A DNA stretch of 7,907 nt from Acidobacteriota bacterium (GTDB taxonomy: Bacteria > Acidobacteriota > Vicinamibacteria > Vicinamibacterales > Vicinamibacteraceae): assembly GCA_023418055.1 (NCBI GenBank), contig JAEZDP010000188.1:1-7907 (forward strand). The letters run 5' to 3'. Shown here one piece after another: positions 1-5,942 of the stretch. The translations under genes and the position numbers were made by a program. The notes under the pieces are model-generated. The model saw only the letters and a list, made by a program, of their open reading frames with translations, searched no databases and was not told the origin of the DNA. Every line of letters begins with the position of its first letter. The first letter of the stretch is position 1.

Positions 1-158
1 TGTCCTGTGGGCTGCTGCCGGGCACGCTGCGTGGGGCCCTGCTCGAGGCCGGTGTCATCGCCGAGCGCGTGCTCACGCGTGACGACCTGGCGCGCGCCGA
101 CGCCGTCTGGTTGGTCAACAGCCTGCGTGGGTGGGTCGCGGTCGAACGCGTCCGCTGA
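1..158 (+). CDS. pabC: Aminodeoxychorismate lyase (PabC-type, aminotransferase class IV), C-terminal fragment
   Basis: The gene is cut by the left edge; the first whole codon starts at base 3 and the frame runs 51 residues to TGA at 156-158. The fragment opens with SCGLLPGTLR and has VLTRDDLARADAVWLVNSLRGW near its end. This matches the C-terminal region of fold-type IV PLP enzymes of the 4-amino-4-deoxychorismate lyase type, where the GLLPGTLR stretch helps form the PLP-phosphate/substrate pocket and the NSLRGW stretch closes the domain. The known reaction releases pyruvate from aminodeoxychorismate to give p-aminobenzoate for folate synthesis, in the cytoplasm. Whether this is a stand-alone lyase or the tail of a PabB-PabC fusion cannot be seen. 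A branched-chain or D-amino-acid aminotransferase is the alternative, but LLPGTLR and NSLRGW favour PabC. It is convergent with the ATPase gene, with a 26-base gap. Confidence 0.8.
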   Translation, partial: SCGLLPGTLRGALLEAGVIAERVLTRDDLARADAVWLVNSLRGWVAVERVR

Positions 159-184
159 CCCCGCCGCGTGCACCTGGCGGCCCG

Positions 185-2461
185 TCAGCGCCGCGCGTAC
201 ACGGTCTTCTCGACCTCGACGCAGGCGAACACGCACGCGCCGATCGCCACCGGCACCAGCCAGTGCTGCACCTGCAGGGGCGCCGATCCGAACCACAGGT
301 GCATGAACGGCGCGTACACGAACACGGCCTGCAGGAGGATGAGCACGCCCACCGCGAGCCAGGCCACGGGGTTGGAGACCAGCACCGACGGCCGCCAGGC
401 CGCGTCACGTAGCGTGCGGCAGTTGAACAGATAGAACGCCTGGCCGAACACCAGGGTGTTGACCGCCACGGTGCGGGCCAGTTCGATGGAGCGGCCTTCC
501 CGGGCCACCAGGAAGATGCCGATGGTCGCGCCGCCGATGAGCAGCGACACGAACGCGATGCGCCAGAGGAAGTACCCGCCGAGGATCGGCGCTTGCGGGT
601 CGCGCGGGGGGCGCTGCATGACGCCGGCCTCGGCCGGCTCGAAGGCCAGGGCCAGGGCCAGCGTCACGGCGGTCACCATGTTCACCCACAGAATCTGCAC
701 CGGCTGCAGCGGCAGCACGAGGCCGAGCGCGACAGCGGCAAACATCACGAGCGCCTCGGCTCCGTTGGTCGGCAGGATGAAGATGATGGCCTTCCGCAGG
801 TTGTCGTAGATCGTGCGCCCCTCGGCGACGGCCTGGGCAATCGACGCGAAGTTGTCGTCGGCCAGCACGATCTCGGCGGCCTCCTTGGTCGCCTCGGTGC
901 CCTTGATGCCCATGGCCACGCCGACGTCGGCACGCTTCAGAGCCGGGGCGTCGTTGACGCCATCGCCGGTCATGGCCACGACCTGGCCGTTGGCCTGCAG
1001 CGCGGTGACGATGCGCAGCTTGTGCTCGGGGCTCGTGCGGGCGTACACGTCGTGCGTGCGCACCAGCTCACGCAGGTGCTCGTCCGACGCCGCCTCGAGT
1101 TGCTGTCCCGTCACGGCCTCGTTGCTGCCGATGCCCATCTCGCGGGCTATCGCCAGCGCTGTCCCCGCATGGTCGCCCGTGATCATCTTCACGACGATGC
1201 CAGCCGCGCGGCAGCGGGCAATCGCCTCGATGGCCTCGGCGCGCGGCGGGTCGATGATGCCCACGAGCCCGAGGAAGATCAGGCCCTCGCCCAGGTCCTC
1301 GTCGGTGACCGTCGTCGTGTGGGGCGCGGCGTCGCGCATCGCCGCGGCGAGCACGCGCAATCCCTGGCGGCTCAATCGTTCGACCTCGGCCTCCCAGTGA
1401 GGCCGGTCGAGCGCCGAGGGGCGCCCGTCGGGGCCACGCTGACTCGCGGCGCGGTCGAGCAGCCGATCCGGCGCCCCCTTGACGAGCAGCCGGCGTGAGT
1501 CATCGGGCAACCGCGCCAGGGTGGCCATGTACTTGCGATCGGACTCGAAGGGGACGACCGCCAGGCGCTGGTAGCCGCGTGCCGGGAAGCCCGCCTTCCG
1601 GGCAAGCGTCACGAGCGCGCCTTCCGTGGGCTCGCCCACGACGGTCCATTCGCCGTCGGCCTCGGCGATCTCGGTGTCATTGCAGACGGCAAAGGCCTCG
1701 ACCACCGCGGCAAGGTCGGGATGAGTGCCGACCGTGGCCGGCGCACCGCCCGCGCTGAGCGCGCCGTCCGGGCGATAGCCGGTGCCTTCCACGTCGTAGG
1801 CGCACACCGGCGTCACCACGTGGCGCGCCGTCATCTCGTTGCGCGTCAACGTCCCGGTCTTGTCCGAGCAGATCACCGTCACCGAGCCGAGCGTCTCGAC
1901 AGCGTTCAGCCTGCGCGTGATGGCGTTGCGGCGCGCCATCTGCTGCACGCCGAGGGCCAGCGTGATGGTGAGAATGGCCGGCAGGCCCTCGGGAATGGCC
2001 GCCACTGCGAAGCCGATGGCCGCCGAGAACAGCTCGTCGACACTGTAGTCGTGCAGCAGCCAGCCGGTGAGGAACATGAGGACGGCCAGGACGAGGATGC
2101 CCGCCGACAGCACTTTGCCGAAGGCGTTCATCTGGCGGGTGAGCGGTGTGGCCAGCGTCTCGACCTCCGCGATCATCCGGTTGATGCGGCCGATTTCGGT
2201 CTGCGGCCCCGTGGCCGTGACCACGCCGACCCCCCGCCCAGCCGCGACGAGCGTGCCCGAGAACACCAGGCTGTGCCTGTCGCCGACGCCGGCGTGCAGG
2301 TCGACGGGTGCCTCGCGCTTGGTCGAGGGCACCGACTCGCCGGTCAGCGCTGATTCCTCGACGCGAAGGTTGACGGTCTCGGTCAGGCGCAGGTCGGCCG
2401 GGACCCGATCGCCCGGCCGGAGTCGCACGATGTCGCCCGGCACCAGCGTCTCGGCGTCCAC
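185..2461 (-). CDS. P-type cation-transporting ATPase, main body (758 residues) downstream of a frameshift
   Basis: This frame holds the catalytic core of a P2-type (Ca2+-ATPase/CtpF-like) cation pump that uses ATP to move cations across the inner membrane. Numbering from the GTG at 2461: actuator-domain LTGES at 39-43; helix M4 with IPEGLP at 156-161; phosphorylation motif DKTGT at 200-204, Asp200 being the phosphorylated residue; nucleotide-binding KGAPDRLL at 328-335; DPPR at 404-407; TGDH at 429-431 with its Thr at 428; hinge TGDGVNDAP at 498-506; then M5-M10 to the end. In M6 the LWVNMVTA stretch (591-598) has Ala where SERCA has its calcium-binding Asp, so the ion is uncertain. The GTG is only the first possible start in this frame; it lies inside the actuator domain, has no helices M1/M2 before it and no ribosome site, so it is probably not a real start. 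The missing front is in the preceding frame at 2480-2876. Confidence 0.85.
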   Translation of the reverse strand: MDAETLVPGDIVRLRPGDRVPADLRLTETVNLRVEESALTGESVPSTKREAPVDLHAGVGDRHSLVFSGTLVAAGRGVGVVTATGPQTEIGRINRMIAEVETLATPLTRQMNAFGKVLSAGILVLAVLMFLTGWLLHDYSVDELFSAAIGFAVAAIPEGLPAILTITLALGVQQMARRNAITRRLNAVETLGSVTVICSDKTGTLTRNEMTARHVVTPVCAYDVEGTGYRPDGALSAGGAPATVGTHPDLAAVVEAFAVCNDTEIAEADGEWTVVGEPTEGALVTLARKAGFPARGYQRLAVVPFESDRKYMATLARLPDDSRRLLVKGAPDRLLDRAASQRGPDGRPSALDRPHWEAEVERLSRQGLRVLAAAMRDAAPHTTTVTDEDLGEGLIFLGLVGIIDPPRAEAIEAIARCRAAGIVVKMITGDHAGTALAIAREMGIGSNEAVTGQQLEAASDEHLRELVRTHDVYARTSPEHKLRIVTALQANGQVVAMTGDGVNDAPALKRADVGVAMGIKGTEATKEAAEIVLADDNFASIAQAVAEGRTIYDNLRKAIIFILPTNGAEALVMFAAVALGLVLPLQPVQILWVNMVTAVTLALALAFEPAEAGVMQRPPRDPQAPILGGYFLWRIAFVSLLIGGATIGIFLVAREGRSIELARTVAVNTLVFGQAFYLFNCRTLRDAAWRPSVLVSNPVAWLAVGVLILLQAVFVYAPFMHLWFGSAPLQVQHWLVPVAIGACVFACVEVEKTVYARR

Positions 2462-2479
2462 GTCGGCCCACCCGCCCGG

Positions 2480-2876
2480 CCGTCGCTCGCGGCGACAGCA
2501 TGCGCCGGGTGGCTTCGCGCGCCTGCTCCGCCTTGCCCTCCTGGATGAAGCCGATGATCGCGTTGAGGAACACGACCCCGAGAATCACGGCCGTGTCCAC
2601 CCAATGGGCGAGCAGTGCCGTGACGACAGCCGCTGCCAGCAGCACGTAGATGAGGGCGTCGTTGAAGTGGGCGGAGAAGCGGACGAGCAGGCCGTCCTTC
2701 TGCGGAGGAGGGAGGCGGTTCGGTCCGACCGCAGCGAGACGCCGCGCCGCCTCATCGGCCGACAGGCCGTCGGGCGTCACGTGCAGACGGGCCAGCACCT
2801 CCCCGGCGGTGAGGGCATGCGCGTCGGCCAAGAACGGCGGGATCTCGGCAGGGGGCATCGCACCATTGTTGCCCAT
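2480..2876 (-). pseudogene. N-terminal part of the same P-type ATPase, out of frame with the rest
   Basis: Starting at ATG 2876, 132 residues read as a cation-ATPase N-terminus: an N domain with GEVLARLHVTPDGLSADEAARRL (about 24-47) and GPNRLPPP (51-58), helices M1 (about 74-91) and M2 (about 94-111), and the start of the actuator domain, EQAREATRRMLSPRAT, ending near base 2481. After that this frame becomes an arginine-rich nonsense run while the homologous reading resumes in the frame that contains VDAETLVPGD. Moving from one to the other needs a +1 (or -2) shift. The start is supported by GAGGAG four bases before the ATG; a second ATG at 2858 has no such site. Together the two parts give about 890 residues, the usual size for this family. 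The gene is therefore either a recent pseudogene or carries a sequencing or assembly error; no slippery heptamer is visible. The stop of the acetyltransferase lies 47 bases upstream on the same strand. Confidence 0.8.
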
Positions 2877-2897
2877 GGCGCTCCTCGCACCGAGCGT

Positions 2898-2917
2898 CCC
2901 ACGTCGCCGGACGTGGG
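2898..2917 (-). other. Hairpin between the acetyltransferase stop and the ATPase start
   Basis: Bases 2898-2905 (CCCACGTC) are the perfect reverse complement of 2910-2917 (GACGTGGG), giving an 8-bp GC-rich stem with a 4-base loop, beginning six bases after the acetyltransferase stop codon on the minus strand. There is no T-run after it, so it is not a classic intrinsic terminator. It could be a processing or partial-attenuation site between two co-transcribed genes, or the 3' end of the acetyltransferase transcript. The structure is seen; the role is inferred. Confidence 0.4.
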
Positions 2918-2923
2918 TGCCGG

Positions 2924-3799
2924 TCAGGCGCGCGGCGGACGGCGAGGACCGACGGCTGCGGGAGGGGCGGGAGGCAGACCGCGCGCGTCGCACGCCTGGA
3001 GGGCGAGGGCAAGCGTCGACGCGGGCATGGAGAAGTGCCGTGCCAGGTGGGCGGCGGCCGCATCCGGCGTGTCGGGCAGCGGCGAATCGAGGCGCCGGCC
3101 CCCGACGAATCGTTGCAGGTGCCAGGGACGCTCGTGGCCGGCGAACCGCCAGACATGGCCATCGACGATCTTGCGGATGACCACCCGGTCGAGAAAGAGT
3201 CCGCCAGGCGCATAGTCGGTGGTCAGCGCGTCGAGATACGCCTCTGGTGCGACCGGGATGTCGAGGAGGTCGTAGACGTAGGGTCTCGGATGCGGGTGGT
3301 TCTCGATGCGGTAGCGCCGCTGGCCGGCGGGATGCGCGACGTAGGTGAACCACGGGCTCGTGGCCGTGGTCGTCTCCATCGCCAAGGGCACCGCGGCATG
3401 GAGCGGGTAGCCCACGTCCACCAGCACGCGTTCGTCGTGCACGTGCAGCACGAGCGCGGTATGGCAGGCGCGCTGCGCCTCCATGTCGTTGACGGTGAGG
3501 TCTCCGTCGAACCCGAGCGATGCCAGCAGCGCCGCGACGGCGGCGTTGGTCTCGAAGCAGGTGCCACCCGTGCCCTCCCGCAGCGCCGCCCGCCAGAAGG
3601 CGTGCGGGAGGCGCGGGCACTCGGCGCGCGGCGAGGTCGCCACCCGCGCGATGCGCGACGCGCTCTCCCAGGGCACACGCTGGCCGTAGTGGTGCGCGAA
3701 CAGGTCGAGCCACTGTTGGTCGTGGCGCGGACGCGGCAGGTCGAGGAAGCGCAGGACCTCGGCGGTCAGGTGTGAGGGCAGCGGCGGGAACAGGGCCAC
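2924..3799 (-). CDS. Arylamine N-acetyltransferase family protein (NAT-like acyltransferase)
   Basis: The 291-residue product fits the NAT family (usually 260-290 residues), cytoplasmic enzymes that pass an acetyl or acyl group from acyl-CoA through a cysteine to an amine or hydrazine. The triad is complete: Cys81 in GGTCFETN, His113 in ACHTAL and Asp128 in VLVDVGYP, with normal spacing. VPWESASRI (42-50) corresponds to the family's N-terminal VPFENL-type stretch, and CFETNAAVAALLASLGF (81-97) is the usual helix after the cysteine. The common Arg of RGGxCFE is Thr here (TGGTCFE, Thr78), and the last 20 residues are a Pro/Arg-rich tail. Start: GTG at 3799 is the only reasonable in-frame choice and has no Shine-Dalgarno; a TATCCT box at 3807-3812 sits seven bases before it, as in leaderless genes. 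It is divergent from the BlaI-like gene and upstream of the ATPase. The substrate cannot be told; it could be a drug-acetylating NAT or a biosynthetic acyltransferase. Confidence 0.87.
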   Translation of the reverse strand: MALFPPLPSHLTAEVLRFLDLPRPRHDQQWLDLFAHHYGQRVPWESASRIARVATSPRAECPRLPHAFWRAALREGTGGTCFETNAAVAALLASLGFDGDLTVNDMEAQRACHTALVLHVHDERVLVDVGYPLHAAVPLAMETTTATSPWFTYVAHPAGQRRYRIENHPHPRPYVYDLLDIPVAPEAYLDALTTDYAPGGLFLDRVVIRKIVDGHVWRFAGHERPWHLQRFVGGRRLDSPLPDTPDAAAAHLARHFSMPASTLALALQACDARGLPPAPPAAVGPRRPPRA

Positions 3800-3806
3800 G
3801 GGAGCA

Positions 3807-3812
3807 AGGATA
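3807..3812 (-). promoter_or_regulatory. Candidate -10 box for a leaderless acetyltransferase transcript
   Basis: TATCCT on the minus strand (4 of 6 matches to TATAAT, and fitting TAnnnT) ends seven bases before the GTG at 3799. That spacing would put the transcription start at or next to the start codon, which would explain why no Shine-Dalgarno is present. No convincing -35 box is seen 16-18 bases upstream. This is inferred from spacing alone. Confidence 0.35.
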
Positions 3813-3832
3813 GACCGCGTGCATAACGGTGC

Positions 3833-3861
3833 TTGACATGTCGTCTACTTAGTACTAAATA
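3833..3861 (+). promoter_or_regulatory. Sigma-70-like promoter for the blaI-like operon
   Basis: A perfect TTGACA at 3833-3838 is followed after 17 bases by TAAATA at 3856-3861, a moderate -10 (3 of 6 matches to TATAAT). This is the only strong -35 match in front of the repressor gene. The -10 and the spacer lie within the operator-like dyads at 3844-3868, so a bound BlaI dimer would be expected to block RNA polymerase. The -35 is firm; the exact -10 is less so, since the whole segment is AT-rich. Confidence 0.55.
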
Positions 3862-3868
3862 GATAGTA
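3844..3868. promoter_or_regulatory. BlaI/MecI-like operator cluster (overlapping dyads)
   Basis: Two overlapping inverted repeats lie in an AT-rich island inside otherwise GC-rich DNA. The first is TTAGTACTAA (3849-3858), a perfect 10-bp palindrome that extends to 3844-3863 with a single mismatched pair (C3848/A3859). The second is TACTA (3853-3857), six bases, then TAGTA (3864-3868). That is the half-site sequence and spacing of the staphylococcal bla/mec operator consensus TACTACANNTGTAGTA, although the inner CA/TG is not kept. It overlaps the -10 region of the plus-strand promoter and lies 45 bases or more upstream of the divergent acetyltransferase start. Autoregulation by the adjacent BlaI-like protein is the natural reading; control of the divergent gene is possible. 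Confidence 0.6.
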
Positions 3869-3873
3869 GTTTA

Positions 3874-3908
3874 GCCTGATGCCTGATGCCTGATGCCTGA
3901 TGCCTGAG
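3874..3908 (+). repeat. Tandem 7-bp repeat, five copies of GCCTGAT
   Basis: Four exact GCCTGAT units (3874-3880, 3881-3887, 3888-3894, 3895-3901) are followed by a fifth with one change, GCCTGAG (3902-3908). Each junction makes an ATG that overlaps the previous TGA (TGATG). ATGs at 3879, 3886 and 3893 each read Met-Pro-Asp-Ala-stop; the ATG at 3900 escapes the stop because of the final T-to-G change and is in frame with the BlaI-like gene. The array lies between the promoter and the chosen start, so it would form most of the 5' leader. Confidence 0.85.
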
Positions 3909-3923
3909 GCCTCGACCCTTCCC

Positions 3924-4325
3924 ATGCCGACACGACGCACACCCCCCTCGAAGCTCACCCCGCAGGAACTGGCCGTCATGAAGGAGGTGTGGCGGCTTGG
4001 CCGGGCGACGGTGCGCGATGTCCACTCCGGCCTGCAACGGCACCGACCCCTGGCCTACACGACGGTGCTCACCATGATGCGGATCCTCGAGAGCAAGGGC
4101 TTCCTCGCCCGGGACGAGTCGGCGGGGCGGGCCCACGTCTACACCTCCACGCGGTCGCAGCGGCAGGTGGTGGGCGCGCTCGTGCGCGATTTCGTGGAGC
4201 GGGTGTTCGATGGCGCCGCGCAGCCGCTCGTGATGCACCTGGTCGACGATCGCCAGCTCACCGATCAGGAGCGGGCCGAGATTGTCCGGCTGATGGCGCG
4301 GGGTGACGAGGAGACGCCGTCGTGA
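3924..4325 (+). CDS. blaI: BlaI/MecI/CopY-family transcriptional repressor
   Basis: The 133-residue product matches the BlaI family (about 120-130 residues), dimeric winged-helix repressors. The DNA-binding domain starts at LTPQELAVMKEVWRLGRATV (about 12-31); its recognition helix is the stretch with LAYTTVLTMMRILESKGFL (about 49-67), and the wing has AGRAHVYTSTRS. The C-terminal half (about 85-128) is the dimerisation region with the usual acidic LTDQERAEI helix. In the BlaI/BlaR1 paradigm this half is cleaved or inactivated when the sensor peptidase is activated. Start choice: ATG 3924 puts a typical short tail before LTPQEL; an in-frame ATG at 3900 would add eight residues but lies in the 7-bp repeat. 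Neither has a clear Shine-Dalgarno. The stop overlaps the next gene's GTG by three bases (GTGA), so translation is probably coupled. The symbol marks the family; a link to beta-lactams is not implied. Confidence 0.88.
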   Translation: MPTRRTPPSKLTPQELAVMKEVWRLGRATVRDVHSGLQRHRPLAYTTVLTMMRILESKGFLARDESAGRAHVYTSTRSQRQVVGALVRDFVERVFDGAAQPLVMHLVDDRQLTDQERAEIVRLMARGDEETPS

Positions 4326-5932
4326 GCGTCGTCACGGCGGTGGGGACCTGGCTCGTGCAGTCAACGGTCGTTGCCGTCCTGGGCCTGGCGATGGTCCGAC
4401 TCGTTCGCCTTCGTGATCCGCACCTGCGGCTGGCATGGCTCCAGGCACTCCTGCCGTTGTCCCTGCTGACCCCATGGGCGGCGGCGCGGCTGGTGGTGCC
4501 TTTCGACGTCGGACTGACCGTGTTCGAGCCGGCCACGCTCGTGACGGTGAGTTCAGGGGTCGGACCCGCGGAAGCGGCTGGCCGGTCGGTGGTGCTCTCC
4601 TGGGCGATGGCGATCTGGCTGGCCGGAGTCGTCGCGCGCGGTGGGTGGGTGGCGCTCGGGTTGATGCGCCTCAGACAGTGGCGGCAGCGCGGGAAGGCGG
4701 TGGACGATCCGGCGCTCGATCGCGCGCGCGTCGTCGTCCCCGTGGAGGTCGAGTGCCTCGTCTCGCCCGAGGCCCGCCAGCCGGCCACGTGGGGTGTCCG
4801 CCGGCCCATGGTGCTGGTGCCTCCAGGGCTGACCGCCCGGCCACACTCCCAGCGCATCGCCGTGTACGTGCACGAACTGCTGCACGTCGCCCGTCGCGAC
4901 ATCCGCTGGTACTGGCTCGAGGAACTCGTACGCGTGCTGCTGTGGCCGATGCCGGCCGTCCTGCTGCTCGTGCCGCGCATCCGGCTCGCGCGCGAGCAGG
5001 TGGTGGACGCCGAGACCGTGCGTCTCACCGGCGCGCGACAGGCATATGTCGAGGCGTTGGTCTGGTCGGCTGACCTGGCCTCATCGCGTGTGGCGTCGGC
5101 GCTGCCGTTCTTCGGACGTCACCAACTGCTGACGCGTATCGCGTCGCTCACTCAGGAGGGATCCATGTCACGCCTGCGTCTCGTCGTCACCACCGGTGCG
5201 CTGATCACGATGTTCACGGCCGCCACCGGGCTCATCGCTGCCGTGGCGCCGCTCGCTCCCCAGGGCCCGTCTGCGGTGGCCGACGGACCCGGCACGCTCG
5301 AACGCGTCGCCGTCCTGCCGACGCTCGATGCGCCCGCGCCGCGGCGCACGTATGGCGTGGAGCCCGAATGGCCGGTCGAGGCTCGCGATGCAGGTCGGAC
5401 GGGCGCCTTCCGCATGCACGTGGTCGTCGATGCGAACGGCGACGTCGCCGAAGCGCGTGTGGTTGCGCCTGCCGGGCCGGGGGCCCGGCCTGCGAGCGAT
5501 GCCGGCGGACAGGCACTGCAACGGGCCGCGCTGGCGGCCGTCCGGCAATGGCGTTTCGACGCGCCGCCCGCGGCGCCGATGCTGATTGTCACCGAGGTGG
5601 CCGTCGGCGAGAGCGCACCATCCGCGTCTCAGATGAGTGATGCGCCGGTTCGCGTGGGCAACGGTGTGCGGCCGCCCCGCAAGGTGTACGACGTGCCGCC
5701 GCACTACCCGGACGAGGCGAAGTCGGCTGGCATCTCCGGCGTCGTCATCATGGAACTCGTTCTCGAGCGGACTGGCGACGTGGCCGACGTACGGGTGGTG
5801 CGTAGTGCGCCAGGCCTCGACGCCGCAGCCATCGAGGCCGTACGGCAGTGGAAGTACGAGCCGCGCGCCGACCGGCTGCAGATGACGGTCACCATCAACT
5901 TCACGCTGGCCCGCGACGACCCACAGCCCTAG
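4322..5932 (+). CDS. M56-family (BlaR1-like) membrane metallopeptidase fused to two TonB C-terminal domains
   Basis: The 536-residue inner-membrane protein has an M56 peptidase half and a TonB_C half. Hydrophobic helices lie at about 5-27, 36-58 and 92-114. The zinc site is HELLH at 184-188, with Glu225 in AREQVVDAE as the likely third ligand; another hydrophobic stretch is at about 203-218. A helix at about 286-310 would lead out to the periplasm. Then come two TonB_C-type domains: about 343-427, with VEPEWPVEARDAGRTG and ALAAVRQWRF; and about 455-529, with VPPHYPDEAKSAGISG and AIEAVRQWKYEP. The second fits the family better (YP..A..aGi.G). The penicillin-binding domain of BlaR1, with its SxxK serine, is absent. 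In known BlaR1 the peptidase acts on the BlaI pathway; here the target is inferred to be the upstream repressor, with which this gene overlaps. An internal start at 5165 could give the TonB_C half alone. Confidence 0.88.
   Translation: MSVVTAVGTWLVQSTVVAVLGLAMVRLVRLRDPHLRLAWLQALLPLSLLTPWAAARLVVPFDVGLTVFEPATLVTVSSGVGPAEAAGRSVVLSWAMAIWLAGVVARGGWVALGLMRLRQWRQRGKAVDDPALDRARVVVPVEVECLVSPEARQPATWGVRRPMVLVPPGLTARPHSQRIAVYVHELLHVARRDIRWYWLEELVRVLLWPMPAVLLLVPRIRLAREQVVDAETVRLTGARQAYVEALVWSADLASSRVASALPFFGRHQLLTRIASLTQEGSMSRLRLVVTTGALITMFTAATGLIAAVAPLAPQGPSAVADGPGTLERVAVLPTLDAPAPRRTYGVEPEWPVEARDAGRTGAFRMHVVVDANGDVAEARVVAPAGPGARPASDAGGQALQRAALAAVRQWRFDAPPAAPMLIVTEVAVGESAPSASQMSDAPVRVGNGVRPPRKVYDVPPHYPDEAKSAGISGVVIMELVLERTGDVADVRVVRSAPGLDAAAIEAVRQWKYEPRADRLQMTVTINFTLARDDPQP
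5154..5167 (+). promoter_or_regulatory. Internal Shine-Dalgarno and in-frame ATG inside the M56-TonB_C gene
   Basis: AGGAGG at 5154-5159, a five-base spacer, then ATG at 5165-5167, which is codon 282 of the M56 gene. Initiation here would make a 255-residue protein that begins MSRLRLVV, has a positively charged start and a hydrophobic segment (about residues 5-29), and then both TonB_C domains: in effect a membrane-anchored or secreted TonB_C protein without the peptidase. It is the best-spaced ribosome site in the window. Use of the site is inferred. Confidence 0.5.
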
Positions 5933-5942
5933 AGACCTGCGC

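Noticed and set aside
159..184. Possible terminator between the convergent pabC and ATPase genes
   Set aside because: The 26-base gap is GC-rich but shows no convincing stem or T-run.
593..1498. 301-codon plus-strand frame within the ATPase gene
   Set aside because: His/Arg/Gly-rich composition, no recognisable motif, and fully opposite conserved ATPase motifs.
1677..2475. Continuation of the ATPase N-terminal frame without a stop beyond the shift
   Set aside because: Past 2481 it is an Arg/Gly-rich sequence without homology-like motifs, while the next frame carries the ATPase core. The lack of stops is a GC effect, not a fusion protein.
2067..3215. 382-codon plus-strand frame spanning the ATPase and acetyltransferase genes
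   Set aside because: It crosses two real genes and their gap with low-complexity basic sequence; a spurious frame.
3874..3908. The 7-bp tandem array as a CRISPR or iteron origin
   Set aside because: Units are only 7 bp, directly abutting, with no spacers, no cas genes, no replication gene and no DnaA boxes seen.
4322..5932. Annotation as a true beta-lactam sensor BlaR1
   Set aside because: No penicillin-binding domain or SxxK/SxN/KTG set is present, and no beta-lactamase gene lies in the window.
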